From positions 105,326,806-105,390,805 of the forward strand of contig CM069434.1 of NCBI GenBank assembly GCA_035610365.1: 64,000 nucleotides of DNA, read 5' to 3'. The stretch's first letter is position 1; every line of letters starts with the position of its first letter. Both the position numbers and the translations under genes were made by a program. Below are positions 20,998-33,586 of this stretch, piece by piece. Under the pieces are notes generated by a model. That model was not told the DNA's origin, did no database searches, and saw only the letters and a program-made list of their open reading frames with translations. This stretch comes from Aquatica leii (taxonomy: Eukaryota; Arthropoda; Insecta; Coleoptera; Lampyridae).

Positions 20998-22405
20998 TTT
21001 AACTTTATTTGTTGCCTTTGGCTTACAAATTCGTTCGTGCTATACTACATTTACAACCTACATTCTATATTTACATTTACCGTTACATTCTATTTACTCT
21101 TTATTTTTTTGTTTTTAAATACATTTTCTTATCCCTTCTCTCTCCTTAACTTTTTCCTCCTTCTCCATACTTTTTCCATCCACTCCGCTCCTTTTCCGTT
21201 TTCATCTAAGATTTCTTCTATTTTCATCACATCTTCTCTTAGTTCCCTGCATTTCTGTCTCATGTGGTTAAGGTCCTCCGTTTCTTCTCCACATAGCCTG
21301 CACATCTTTTCCGGTTCTTCTTTCCAATATTTGTTCCCTAACTCCTCGTTGCCACTTCTGAACCTTGCTACCATTTTTTTCTTTTTGTTGCTTTTATTCT
21401 GTCTATCTTTTAAATATTCCGGCACTCCTTCACCCTTGATATCTTTATAATTCCTATTATATCTGCCCTCTTTTATCTTTGCCCATCTTTCTTGTTTTTC
21501 GATGTCTCTATCTCTCCTTATTATTTCTTCCCTTACCCCTACTCTCTCTTCTCTTAATCTCTCCACTTCTTCTTTCGCGTACCTGTTTCTTTTGTAATAC
21601 TCTTCTCTGCTCTCCTGCCCGTACTTCACTTTCCCTCCCATTATCTCTTTCCAACATTCTTGCAGTATTTTGCAATCTGTTCTTTCCCTCAGTTCTTGCT
21701 CGTATTTTATGGCTCTTTTTCCTGTCTCTACTCATATTTTTTCTATCTGTACCTCCTCTCTCACAATATACCCCGGTGTATCCCTGTCCAGTCCTAAAAC
21801 CCATCTCCAGTATTTTTCCTGTAGCCCCTCTACCTCCCTCCACTCCTTCCAGCCCCATATTTCCGCTCCATACATTACCACCCCCTTTATTAATTTTTCA
21901 AACAACAACTTTCTTTTTTCTATATCCATCTCGAATACTCTTTCCCCCACACTTGTCCTATTAACCTGTTTCCTTTCTTCACCCTTTCCTTTATGTGTTC
22001 TCCCTCTTTATTATCCTGTTTCATTGTGTAGCCCAGGTATGTAAATTCCTTCACTTGTTTCACTTCCTCATCACTCCATATCCACTCCTCTCTTTTTCTT
22101 TTCTCCCCTCCTTTTCTAAATACCATTATTTTTGTTTTCTCCGTGTTTACTTCCATTTCTTTTTTTTCATGTATTTTTTCAGTGTTTTCATCATCTCTTT
22201 CATTTCCTTTTCCTCCTTAGCCACCAACACTATGTTATCCGCATACGCCAACGACCATACTTTCGCTTTCCCTACCACTATCTCTCCTGTCTGTTGTCCT
22301 CTCATTGTCTCTTCCAGATCCCCGGTATATACTGAGAACAGGCTTGGACTCAGTGGACATCCCTGTCTCAACCCTCTCTTTGTGATGAATTCTTCTTATA
22401 GTTTT
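20963..22405 (-). mobile_element. 5'-truncated LINE with (TA)n tail
   Basis: The minus-strand LINE 3' half ends at a stop near 21129. A 3' UTR of about 130 bases and then an uninterrupted (TA)n tract (about 20961-20995) follow, as expected for a microsatellite-like 3' tail. The 5' end is truncated at about 22405, within RT. The pyrimidine-rich plus strand is simply the complement of its purine-rich coding strand. Confidence 0.65.
21129..22371 (-). pseudogene. LINE ORF2 C-terminal half: RT palm/thumb and zinc-finger tail
   Basis: From 22371 leftward: RQGCPLSPSLFSVYTGDLEE (RT motif), then LAYADNIVLVAKEE, where the catalytic YADD reads YADN. Next come NTEKTKIMVFRKGG (KTK motif) and FTYLGYTMKQDN (YLG motif), then VVMYGAEIWGW and LGLDRDTPGYIVREE. 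The C-terminal region (21129-21641) is highly charged and ends with a zinc-finger-like motif CRLCGEETEDLNHMRQKC (C-x2-C-x9-H-x4-C). Frames shift near 22150, 21940 and 21640. The style is that of a CR1/Jockey-like superfamily LINE; the clade is uncertain. Confidence 0.7.
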
Positions 22406-22919
22406 TAAACCATCAATCAGAGATCATCTTCTGTTCTTATTAATAAAATTTTTGTGTCTACCTACTGTAATTTTCAAATTTTTACATTTGTTTGTTTAAT
22501 ACTTTAGCAAACGTTCCAACTAAATTTTAAAGAGTGTAGTAAATTTTGCAATTTCCTTTCGTTTCTGTCTAGAACGTTATTACAAGCTCTGTGCAGAAAA
22601 TTTTTTATTTTCATTGTTTTGACAATTTCAATGATTATCTTGATATCTAAATTTATTTTCTGGTATTGTATAAGGTTGTTGCTTATCTAATTCTACTTTC
22701 CGTTAGTTATTTTTTTGATGTTGTACCTATTTCTTGAACACTGGATGGTGTTTAATCTGCATTTTTGTAAACAGATGATCAATACGCTATTAAATGAAGT
22801 ACAAATACTGATCCTGGTCTTTTTGGTGTTTGGACACTACTTTAGCTAAATACTATTTTTGTATAATTTATCCATTTAACCATGCCAACCAATTGATGAT
22901 GAAAAGGCGTCGTGTTAGT

Positions 22920-23480
22920 TTTCTTAATTTCTAACAGTCCGTAAACTTCTTAAAACAGTGCAGACTCAATCTTACGGCCTTGGCCCAAATGTAATTCTAA
23001 CAAAATTCCGAACCTACAGAAAAACTCACCAAAACGTCTGGAAATGTAGCTGGTTTTTGATTGGGTATAGCGTAAGCCTCCGTTTATTTCCATCACTACC
23101 AAGATACATTTGTTTTCCGGATCAAATTTTGGGTACGGTTCTCTAATACCAATTGATATTTTTTCTGAGTAATTACCCACATTATACTGTTTCATTGGTG
23201 CTCTCCGTTTTTTACTGGTCTGTTTCCTGATGCGCAGATCGTGCATTTACGGCACTATTCTATTACATCTTTTTTGCAGTTCACCTAATAGAACCCTTCC
23301 CGCACTTTATCTAAACTCTTCTTTAAAGGCGTTTTCCTGATGTACCATTGTAAAAATGCTGCAAGACTTCTGACACTCTGCTTTTTGGCACTCTTAATTT
23401 CAGTCTGCTCTAAGTGTCCTCTAGAAATTTCTTAAGAAAACCGTTTTCCATTCTCAAAGAATCCCACTGCGATCACTATG
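22920..23480 (-). pseudogene. Gypsy integrase fragment (same family as the 27-33 kb element)
   Basis: Minus-strand frames reproduce segments of the integrase at 31380-31850 of the Gypsy element: VPKSRVSEVLQHFYNGTSG (about 23400), KRRAPMKQYN (about 23200), FFCRFGILLELHLGQGRKIE (about 22965). Stops are frequent and the second catalytic Asp in S-D-Q-G is changed (HLGQG). It is a decayed fragment without LTRs. Confidence 0.7.
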
Positions 23481-24640
23481 CTATGATGCTTTTATTCTCC
23501 TCCGTTTGCTACTAATCTAGAAATTACAACAAGAACGTGGAAGTATGATTTGTCGGAAGTAGATGATAAAGTACATTTATATTGAAAAACCAAAAATATT
23601 TACTTCTAGATTTTACAGCTTCTTCAATTATCTGTTCTATGGAAAAATAGCATGAGTATGAGTATGATTATTGGTAGAATGGGCGCTATGAGATGCTATG
23701 AATACAATTTCAACTTTTCAATTTTGCAATATTCATTACTTAATCAGCAGACCTTCATACGATAATTTATTCTATCGTTGTTAGTTCTATATCTTCATTC
23801 TGAAATATCCACTAGAATAGGTAAATAGCTATCGAGATGAAAACGTTTAAAGCTGATTTTATAACCACGTAATTCCAATAAGCATTGAATAAGTCGCAAG
23901 CTAAAGTCACAACGTATAAATATTGTAAGGCAACAATGTCAATGGAAATGTGAAAATCCCACCAAAGTGAACTACTGGACAGCCTTTTTGCCTTTTTGGG
24001 GCTCTTCAGCAGTGGAATAACACTCTAATGTACTTTCACAAATGCACCGATAGTCCTATAGTTTTTTTTACTCAATTTTTGTTTTATCATGTAACAATAT
24101 CTTAATTTGACTATTTGCTTGGAACATTAATGTGGCAATGTTTTACATTGTTTATTATTGATGTTTTGTTTTTCAACATCAATACTACGAGAAAATTGAT
24201 AAATATTTTTTTGACATATTAGCTTAATTAATTGTTATTTCTAGTACTATTGTATGTTATTATTATAATTCTATGAACGACAAACATATTCGTAGTTACT
24301 TAATGTGCCAAATTTATTTATTTTATATATAGAGTTCAAATGTCACTGTCAACAACTTAGACACCAATTTCACAACTTATTTATTTTTTGTTACTTATCT
24401 AAATTAATGCTTAGATTATTTAAAACTAACTGACTTGATAGCCGATTCTTTATCTAATAAAATTCTCAATCCTTTTTTCAATCAAATGTGTTGAAAAAAT
24501 AGTAATGTATGTAAAAAATATTGAGAAAAACAGATTAATTTATTAAAAAATATAACTAATCTTCTTAAAATATTATTGTTTTAACGATACTCAATTGCTA
24601 AAATAGTCATGGCAAAACAATAACAAAATGTATTTAATTT
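23481..24640. other. Intronic sequence without recognised content
   Basis: AT-rich, no ORF similarity, no clear repeat. Confidence 0.4.
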
Positions 24641-24649
24641 AATAGCAAT

Positions 24650-24895
24650 TTATGTCACTAACGTGAAAAGTGAACCATAGAATAGCGAACGTTAATACTG
24701 CGTGATGACATAGGTCGAGCGCTGCATGTGAATGAGTTATGCTGTAAGACTTTTGACAAAAATTACATGCACTATTTTTTGTGTTGTTTTTCTTACAACT
24801 AAATTTTGATTTTTTTAAAACAATTAATTCTACACACAAAACCTCAAAAGTAACATTAATTACAAATGTAGTATTCGAGTTCAAATTTTAATGTC
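24650..24895. mobile_element. Second copy of the hAT-type MITE, inverted
   Basis: GCGAACGTTAAT…CGAGCGCTGCATGTGAATGAGTTATGCTG (24685-24744) and the following TGCACTATTTTTTGTGTTG match, in reverse complement, the element at about 9440-9690. The copies are diverged. The two lie in opposite orientation on either side of exons 1-3 and most of intron 3. Confidence 0.5.
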
Positions 24896-25289
24896 TATAG
24901 AAATAGAACATGTTTTATTTTTACACATATTAAACGACCTTGAACATAGTTGTCTGTTTGACACGCATCAGCACTTATATTAAATTTGTATATAAGATTA
25001 TGTGTATAATTATTGACCGTGTCAAACGGGTTTTAGGTTAGTTTACATTACTGTGCTCAGTATACGCAGTAACAAATACTACCAACTCTAAAATATGTAA
25101 TACCCTAATATGTAAATTTTAGTTTTAACAAAATTAAATAATAATTGACTTTGAAAACATAGTGTTATGTAGATTTTGATTTATCAGTTTAAGACTCTAA
25201 AGTTTTTTTCGTCATTACTGCAATAATGAACGAGTATTGATCTTTGCGAGGAAGGCATCACAAAAAAGTATTTTAAGCATCTATAATAA

Positions 25290-26813
<1,524 letters not shown>

Positions 26814-27260
26814 TATATTTTGATTGATTGAGAATGTACTACTGTACTGTAGAGTAAAATATTTAAAATAGAAATTTTTATAACTAAAACGCAAAAAATT
26901 AAATATGGTCTTCCTAAGCAAGCAATAACAATGTTTTGAATAATTATTATGTACATGTAAGCTGCGTTGCTCTGCTTTTTTTAAATCCATCAATCATAAA
27001 TCTTTGTGAATATTTATTTTAACTTGAGGAATTAGAACTTAAACGTTTGCACATTGTGGTTTATTCTGAAAAGACTTCAAAACACTTGCATCCTCTACCA
27101 CAACCTTCTTATCACATTTGCAAATTAGCTCTAGTACAGAAGCTACTGTTGGTAGCTGTGTACAATGAACGGTTTTTTTTCAGCTTTAACTTTCAGTGAT
27201 AAAAATTGTCTTTCCAGCTTGCATTTAAGAAAAAAATTGTCAAGAATGATAGCGAGTATT
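26814..27260. other. 3' flank of esterase gene
   Basis: Holds the possible polyadenylation signal ATTAAA (26898) and otherwise no recognised feature up to the Gypsy 5' LTR. Confidence 0.4.
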
Positions 27261-27695
27261 TGAAAATAAAAGTGCCTTCTCAAAGTTGTTATCCATCTTC
27301 TAGAACGTATACCGAAAGATTTGGAACACTCGAGAAGGATTTCCAAAATGTGTATATATACGGAACAAACAAATCGTAGGTCAGTTATTTCCGTAATGCG
27401 AAGACAGCAGTGTTAAGGAGACTATTCAAGTCTAAATAAATAAGTCGTTAGCGCGTGTGTGTAGATAAATATACGGAGAATAATCTTGTACGTGACTTTA
27501 GTGTAAGCAAGTGTGTGAAGCTATCCGCGGACTTTATCTTATCTTTGTGTAAGTGATATAAATTAGTGTAAATATTTTTATTAAATATTATTAGATTTAA
27601 TTAGTTCGGTTAATTTAAAAGTGTATATATTTTTAAGTAAAAATATTTTTAGTAGAAGTATAAATAAATTAGTTTTAATAATAAAATTCGTTACA
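27261..27695 (+). repeat. Gypsy 5' LTR
   Basis: Begins TGAAAATAAA and ends AATTCGTTACA. It matches 33141-33586 over nearly its whole length (CTTCTAGAACGTATACCGAAAGAT, GTAGGTCAGTTATTTCCGTAATG and the terminal AAATAAATTAGTTTTAATAATAAAATTCGTTACA). It is followed by AGTGGTGTCAAGTGTAGG, the expected place for the tRNA primer site. Confidence 0.85.
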
Positions 27696-27899
27696 AGTGG
27701 TGTCAAGTGTAGGGTATCGTTGGCGAATTTTAGTGTAAATATCATTAAGTAATATCGCTTCCGTAATAAAAATATTGATTGCGTAAATAACTGTTAAGCT
27801 CGCGATACGCGTGTATATTTATAAAGTGTAATCATAGCTATATCAGTTCGTTAAAGTAGTGTTTTTGAACTTTTTTTATTATTATTCGTGGTTAAATTT

Positions 27900-29095
27900 A
27901 TGCCGGTGACGCGTTTGCAAGCAGTTAAAATAGATTCAAAAATATTTGAAATTCTCGAATCGATGAATAAAAATATGAAAGAAAACATTAGAAAAATAGG
28001 CAGAAATTCTCAGAAAATCGAAGAAAATTCTAGAAAAATGGAAGAAAACTCTAGAAAAATTGAAGAAAAGTTTTACAAAAATTCTCAGAAAATTGAAGAA
28101 AAATTATTTGTAAATAAACTCAGAAGATAGAAGAAAAAGTGATGGAAATTCTAGACGTTTAAAAGAAGAAACAAGCATAGAATATCAAATAAAAATGGTT
28201 CTAGAGGAAACCTAAACATACATGTTAAATTTAAAAGAAGAAATTTGCAAATCTATGAATGACAAAATAGAAGCAGTAGATGATAGAATGAAACTGCTTG
28301 AAGAAAGAATGACCCAAATGAATTGTCAAGGTGAAGGAAGCGTCACGAGTGAAGATTTAATAATGGACCATCGGAAAGAATCCACACACAAGTTTAAAGT
28401 TGTTCCACTAAATTTTAATGGTAAAGTTCCATGGTCAACCTACTACAAGCAGTTTAAAGCTGCAGCTACAGCTAAGAGTTGAAATAATAAGCAGAAAGCG
28501 ACGTCTTTAATAGTGACCTCAAGTGGAGAAGCGCTTGGAATTTTACAAACTGTTCCTGGCCACCTACAATAAAATTACGAACTTTTAATTTCACGTTTAG
28601 AAATGAGATATGGACATGCTCATCTCCAACAAGTGTATCAAGCTCAAATTAAAAGTTGGGTTCAGAAAGCTGCCAAAAGTCTTCAAGAATTTGAGGCTGA
28701 CATCGCCAGACTAACACGGCTTGCGTATCTTACAGCGCCAGATACCTTCTTGGAGCAGTGAGCTATTAAAACTTTTGTAGACGGCCTCCAAGACAACAAA
28801 ACGCAGCAGACTCTCCGGTTAGCTTGACCGAAGACACTGGATGACGTTTTGGTGCATGCTTTGGAGTTTGAAGCAGCAAAACAAGCATCGCAACGAGACG
28901 GTCATAGACTCTGCTGAGCAGCAAAAGTACCCGCGCAGACACTGGAACACATCGAGGAGATAGCGCGACGAATACTTTGGGAAAGAGAAGCGACAACTTT
29001 AAAGTGCGGTGAAATAGGCCATGTACGACGGCATCGTACTAAATCTAAAAATAGGTCAAGAAGAGCGCTTAAAAATTTGAAACGAAGCGACTAAA
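27900..29095 (+). pseudogene. Gypsy gag
   Basis: Starts MPVTRLQAVK (27900). It then holds a repetitive coiled-coil segment with the unit (K/R)KIEENS repeated (about 27990-28130), then a second helical part LKEEICKSMNDKIEAVDDRM. The capsid-like region (28390-28800) has FNGKVPWSTYYKQFKA, LISRLEMRYGH and QEFEADIARL. Just before the protease there is a zinc-knuckle-like remnant (LKCGEIGHVRRH, about 29000-29035) lacking its first and last cysteines. Stops at about 28129, 28213, 28480, 28571, 28759 and 28826, among others, make it non-functional. Confidence 0.75.
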
Positions 29096-29145
29096 AGAGA
29101 CAAAAGGTAATCTCGTTTAGTCAGGCTCCGGAGATTACAATTCGA

Positions 29146-29560
29146 ATGGCGTCGCCTAGAAAGCAATTGCATAGCATTTATCTTAATGGTAAAACCAATG
29201 GAAAAAGTGTACAGTTACTGGTTGACACTGGAGCGACGAAGACTATCATTCATCCTGACATGTTATTCGAAAACGAGAAGACATCACCAGTAACAGTACG
29301 ACTTCGAACGGCGACGGGCAAGAAATACCTAATCACGGACAAGTCAAAGTAACCATTGGTTTGGGAAACGGAGTACTCGACCATCAAGTACTGGTAGCCG
29401 ACATTACGGAAGAAGTTATCCTGGGAATAGACGTGATAACGAAGTATGGGTTACATTTAGATATGAAGAACAATGTCCTGAAGATCGACAATGAAGAAAT
29501 TCCTTTTCATTCGTCCGAGAAGGCAGTCGTGCGAGTCTTCTGCCTGCAAGGACGGAAAGT
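29146..29560 (+). pseudogene. Gypsy aspartic protease region
   Basis: The active-site motif LLVDTGATKTIIH lies at about 29216-29254, followed by the flap region and LGIDVITKYGLHLD (about 29420-29465), the conserved C-terminal part of retropepsins. One frameshift near 29350 splits the domain. The homologous segment in the second copy (53520-53767 plus 57600) reads VETEAT, i.e. has lost the catalytic aspartate. Confidence 0.75.
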
Positions 29561-30960
29561 GTGGTGATGGCATGTTTGGATGGAAATTTCCGGGAAAGTC
29601 ACATACGCACGATTGAACCAATGGAGGGCGGCTTAGTTGAAAAGGGACTACTGGTTGGCAGAACTTTAGTACGAGTAAAGAACACGATGCCAGTAAGAAT
29701 CTTAAACATCAACTCAAATCTTGTAACGTTGAAAAAGAAAGCCGTGGTAAGCCAATGCATGCCAGTATCACAAATTGTGAGATGCGTGAAGTCAAACAAA
29801 GATACGTCGCCGAAAAAGTGTCCACAACATCTATTGGACATTCTTACAACCAAATGCCAAAATTTTAGCCAAGACTAGCTGGCTAAAGTTAAAGCGTTGA
29901 TCCAAGAGTATCAAGATGTGTTCGCTCTAGAGAGTGGTTCCAAAGGAAGAACTAACGTGGTGAAACATAAAAATAATTAAAAGCGGCGATACTCGTGCAA
30001 TACAACAACATCCACGCAGACTTCCTTTGGCAAAAAGAGAAGAAGCCGAACAACACAACGTGACCAAAAAAGACAGTTACCTTTTATCTAGAATTAACAA
30101 TACGTTAGACACCCTGTCAGGATCCCAGTGGTTTTCTACGTTAGACTTAAAAAATGGATACTGGCAGGTAGAATTAGAACCTAAGGATCGTGAAAAAACA
30201 GCTTTTACGATTGGAACTGGTTTGTGGCAGTTTACTCTGATGCTCTTCGGCTTTTGTAACGCTCCTGCAACGTTCGAGCGTTTGATGAAGACCATCTTGC
30301 ACGGATTGTTTTGGAAGACGTGCTTGGTTTACCTAAACGACGTGATCATGGTTGGAAGGTCGTTTGAAGAACACTTGAACAACTTGGAAGTAGTGTTTCA
30401 GCAACTACGTGGAGCTAATCTCAAACTAAGCTCAAAGAAGTGCCACGTATTTAAGAAGGAAGTGCAATATTTTGGCCACGTGGTATCTAGAAATGGAGTA
30501 CGGGCTGACCCAGACAAAATCCGAGCAGTGCAAGCATGGCCAAGACCAATCGACCAGGTCCAAAGTTTCTTTGGGTTGTGCACCTATTATAGACGATTAG
30601 TACCCGGATTTACCAATATTGCCAAACCTTTGACGATATTGACGCAAGAAATGGCAGAATTTAGATGGAATGAAGACTGCGAAAATTCATTCATCAACTA
30701 AAACAGACTCTAGTCACTTTGCCGATTTTGACAAGAGAAGATGGAAAATTTGTTTTGGATACAGACGCAAGCAATCTGGCCATAGGCGCGGTCCTTTCGC
30801 AGGTTCAAGATGAACAACAAAAAGTTATCGCGTATTTTAGCAAGGTTTTGTCCAGACCAGAAAGAAATTATTGCGTGACTAGGAAGGAGCTGTTAGCTGT
30901 CGTCAAGTCTATCCAACATTTCTACAAATATTTGTATAGACGAAAATTTTTACTGAGAAC
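29561..30960 (+). pseudogene. Gypsy reverse transcriptase and RNase H
   Basis: The connector (29561-29990) is followed by the RT (30027-30701): FSTLDLKNGYWQVELEP (catalytic Asp region), AFTIGTGLWQFTLMLFGFCNAPATFERLM, and VYLNDVIMVG in place of YLDD, so the first catalytic Asp is changed to Asn. Then FGHVVSRNGV and FFGLCTYYRRLVPGF. RNase H (30719-30973) has LDTDASNLAIGAVLSQ, then YCVTRKELLAVV and LLRTDQ. A stretch is missing between the finger motif LPLAKR and NNVTKK (about 30040-30060; the second copy keeps it). Stops split the polyprotein. Confidence 0.8.
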
Positions 30961-32510
30961 AGACCAACCGTAACCCGGACAGACAAGTGGCAAGGTGCAT
31001 CGAGAGACTGCAAGAGTATGACTAAGACACAGAATACCGTGCCGGAAGCAGTCATCGGAACGCTGATGCTTTGTCCAGAAGACCGTGTCCGACGGACTGC
31101 AGCCATTGTTCGCGACTGGAAGAAAAAGTTGAACTCCTCCAGAGAACGGCTATGGTTGATGATGAGTGGAAACCTGAGCAGTTACGTAGCGAACAAGAAG
31201 ACGATTCTGAAATAAAACTACTCCTGGATTAGAAAGAAAGCGGCCGACGACCAACCTGTGAAGAAGTGAGTGCTTTGGGCAGAAACATCAAAGCGTACTG
31301 GGCACAGTGGGACTCCTTGATAGTAGAAGACGGTCTTCTTAAACGATCCCTAGGAAATGCTGAAGGCACAGGAAACAGACTACAGTTGGTAGTGCCAAAG
31401 AGCAGGGTGTCAGAAGTGTTGAGGTATCTCCACGATGGGACATCAGGAGGACACTTTGGCATTAAGAAGACGTTGGGTAAAGTGCGAGAAGGATTTTACT
31501 GGATGAATTGCAAAAAGGACGTTATGAAATGGTGCCGTAAATGCACGGTCTACGCATCAGGAAATGGTCCAGCGAGAAAGCGCAAAGCACCCATGAAGCA
31601 ATTCAACTTAGGAAGCCCTTTGGAAAGAGTAGCGATTGACATCGCAGGGCCGTTCCCAAAATCTGATTCGGGAAATAAATATATCTTGGTGGCGATAGAT
31701 TGTTTCACAAAATGGACCGAGGTTTACGCCATACCTAATCAAGAAGCAGCTACAGTCGTAGACGTATTAGTAAAAGAGTTTTTCTGCCGGTTTGGAGTTC
31801 CGTTAGAATTACACTCCGATCAAGGCCGCAATTTTGAGTCTGGGCTGTTTCAAGAAGTTTGTCGACTGTTGGGAATTAAGAAAACTAGGACCACGTCATC
31901 CTAAATCTGATGGCATGGTTGAGCAGATGAATTGAACAATGGGCAAGTACTTAGCCAAGGTAATGTCCGAACGCCAAAGAGACTAGGATCAGTACTACCA
32001 TCTTTTCCTAATTGCATACCGATCATCCGTTCATTAAAGCACAGGCCAAACATCATCCTGTGTGATGGTCGGTCGCGAAATACGATTGCCATGCGACTTT
32101 CAATTTGGACAAAGACCGGAAGAGGCAGTTGCTGGAGAAGATTACGTCAGCAAGCTGACCAAAAGGCTAGACGAAGTACAAACAGTTAACTTGCCAGCGA
32201 CAGGATGTAGACGGGATAAGACATCAAGACACAAAACGGTGGGTTTCAACCTGGCGATATGGTCTGGTTGTATAATTCTCAAAGGAAACGTGGGTTGTCG
32301 CCGAAGTTCCAAAGGCAATGGGAAGGCCCTTATGAAGTCATGCAGCGTGTTAATGACGTCATATATCGCATCCGAAAACCACCCAGAGGCAAGCCAAAAG
32401 TGGTTCACGTCGATCGTCTAGCCCCGTTTGCTGGCGATAACCACAATACGCAAGTTCAGGTCAGTGATAAGCAGCAGAACCAGGAATCAAACCGAAGAAA
32501 TGGAGTTTGA
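30961..32510 (+). pseudogene. Gypsy integrase and C-terminal pol
   Basis: The RNase H end reads DTEYRAGSSHRNADALSR in the third frame (about 31023). Then comes the zinc-binding H-H-C-C domain (YLHDGTSGGHFG, CKKDVMKWCRKC, about 31423-31545). The catalytic core follows: RVAIDIAGPFPKS (first Asp), HSDQGRNFES (second Asp), and the Glu in GMVEQMN (about 31916). The C-terminal domain has GDMVWLYNSQRKRGLSPKF (about 32256) and KVVHVDRLAPFAGD, a GPY/F-type module (WEGPYEVM). Integrase inserts the cDNA into chromosomes. Frameshifts occur near 31210, 31900 and 32200. The last pol codons overlap the start of the next ORF, with pol stop TGA at 32508-32510. Confidence 0.8.
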
Positions 32511-32975
32511 GAAGTTTATGAACTTATACGGAGGTTTTGGAAAAGCTAGGTTCGGAGTTACCACCGAGGAACAACAAGACCTGTTCCAGACACAAAAAGA
32601 TTACGCCATCGCACATTGCTTGAGCGAGGATCTTGACATATCCAAAGGGGTTGCAGTATTGTTTAAAAAGAAGTTTGTGCAGCTAGATGAATTACGAAGA
32701 CAGCAACCGGCAGTCGGAAAAGTTTTAGGACTACGTGGTGACAGACGCTTCGTTTTCTGTTTGGTCACCAAGAAATACTCACGTACCAAGCCGTTATACA
32801 AAAATCTGTGGCGAACATTATGGAATCTCAAGAGAGAAATGGAGTTCCACCATGTAAAGAAATTAGCATATACCCAAGTTTGGTTGTGGCTCAGATCAAC
32901 TGAACTGGAGGACAGTTCGAAACATGTTGGAAGTCGCCTTCCAAGGAACAAGCGTTCAATTGTTGGTCTGTAGTT
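32500..32975 (+). pseudogene. Macrodomain (OARD1/TARG1-like ADP-ribose hydrolase family) in a Gypsy element
   Basis: The ATG at 32500 begins inside the last codons of pol (ATGGAGTTTGA), an 11-base overlap in another frame. The product resembles the small OARD1/TARG1 macrodomain. DLFQTQKDYAIAHCLSEDL corresponds to the domain start (GDLF…LAHCISED). SKGVAVLFKKKF matches the glycine-containing ADP-ribose-binding loop (G-A/G-I-A-V-x-FKKKF). VTKKYSRTKPLYKN matches the LITKK…KPTYENL block. After a frameshift near 32872, PKFGCGSDQLNW in the next frame matches the catalytic-loop signature (PRIGCGLDxLxW), followed by a V…VAFQGT…V end. In that family the domain binds ADP-ribose and removes it from acidic residues; the key loop aspartate (G-C-G-x-D) is present. 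A second shift near 32970 leads to the tail. It is not a standard Gypsy gene. Confidence 0.75.
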
Positions 32976-33143
32976 ACCAACCAAGAAGAATATCGGGTCA
33001 GGAAAAGTCCATTGACTGTTACTTTTATGGTCAAGGAAGTTATCGAAACAGAGGAAGCTGCCGCTATCGCCACGATCCTTTTTACCGGTGTCGCATCCAG
33101 TCTTCTGTTCTGGGACAGAACAGTCCTAAAGAGGGGGCAGTGA
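32973..33143 (+). pseudogene. C-terminal tail after the macrodomain, with hydrophobic segment
   Basis: The frame beginning at 32973 is open to a TGA at 33141-33143, the first bases of the 3' LTR, so coding sequence fills the whole gap to the LTR. It includes VTFMVKEVIETEE and a hydrophobic stretch AAAIATILFTGVASSLLFW (19 residues), which could be a membrane segment, followed by basic residues. It is in a different frame from the macrodomain in this decayed copy. I infer that both were one ORF. No env-type features (furin site, cysteine pattern) are seen in this short piece. Confidence 0.45.
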
Positions 33144-33586
33144 AACGTTCTCAAATTTAAGAGCCTTCTCGAAGTTGTTATCCATCTTCTAGAACGTATA
33201 CCGAAAGATATGGGACACTTGAGAAGGATTTCCAAAATGTGTATATATACGGAACAAACAAATCGTAGGTCAGTTATTTCCGTAATGCGAAAACAGCCTT
33301 GTTAAGAAGATTATTCAAGTCTAAATAAATAAGTCGTTAGCGCGTATGTGTAGATAAATATACGGAAAATAATCTTGTACGTGACTTTAGTGTAAACAAG
33401 TGTGTGAAGCTATCCGCGGACATAAAGTGTAAGTGTAAGTGATATAAATTAGTGTAAGTGTTTTTATTAAATATTATTAAATCGAATTAGTTCGGTTAAT
33501 TAAATAGTGTACATATTTTTAGTATAAGTAAAACTATTTTTAGTAGAAGTATAAATAAATTAGTTTTAATAATAAAATTCGTTACA
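33141..33586 (+). repeat. Gypsy 3' LTR
   Basis: Begins TGAAACGTTC directly after the purine tract and ends AATTCGTTACA. It aligns with the 5' LTR, with differences mainly in the first 30 bases and around 33421-33435. Confidence 0.85.

Larger units (their letters stand above)
27261..33586 (+). mobile_element. Ty3/Gypsy retrotransposon carrying an extra macrodomain ORF
   Basis: 6.3-kb element with both LTRs, gag, protease, RT, RNase H and integrase in Gypsy order, plus a 3' ORF outside the usual set. The two LTRs are very similar but differ by small indels and substitutions, so the insertion is not very recent. The purine tract GAGGGGGCAG (33131-33140) lies directly before the 3' LTR. Related copies occur at 52.9-59.75 kb and as a fragment at about 23 kb. 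Coding frames are broken by many stops and frameshifts. No clean target duplication is visible (TATT on the left, ATAT on the right). Confidence 0.85.

Noticed and set aside
21037..22408. Several plus-strand ORFs of 120-160 codons, Ser/Leu/Phe/Pro-rich
   Set aside because: They are antisense shadows of the purine-rich minus-strand LINE ORF2, whose RT motifs are recognisable.
32973..33143. Calling the tail after the macrodomain a retroviral env
   Set aside because: Only a short hydrophobic stretch is present; no signal peptide, cleavage site or fusion-protein pattern.
32601..33235. Minus-strand ORFs of 114 and 127 codons opposite the macrodomain
   Set aside because: Antisense shadows; the plus strand carries ordered macrodomain motifs.
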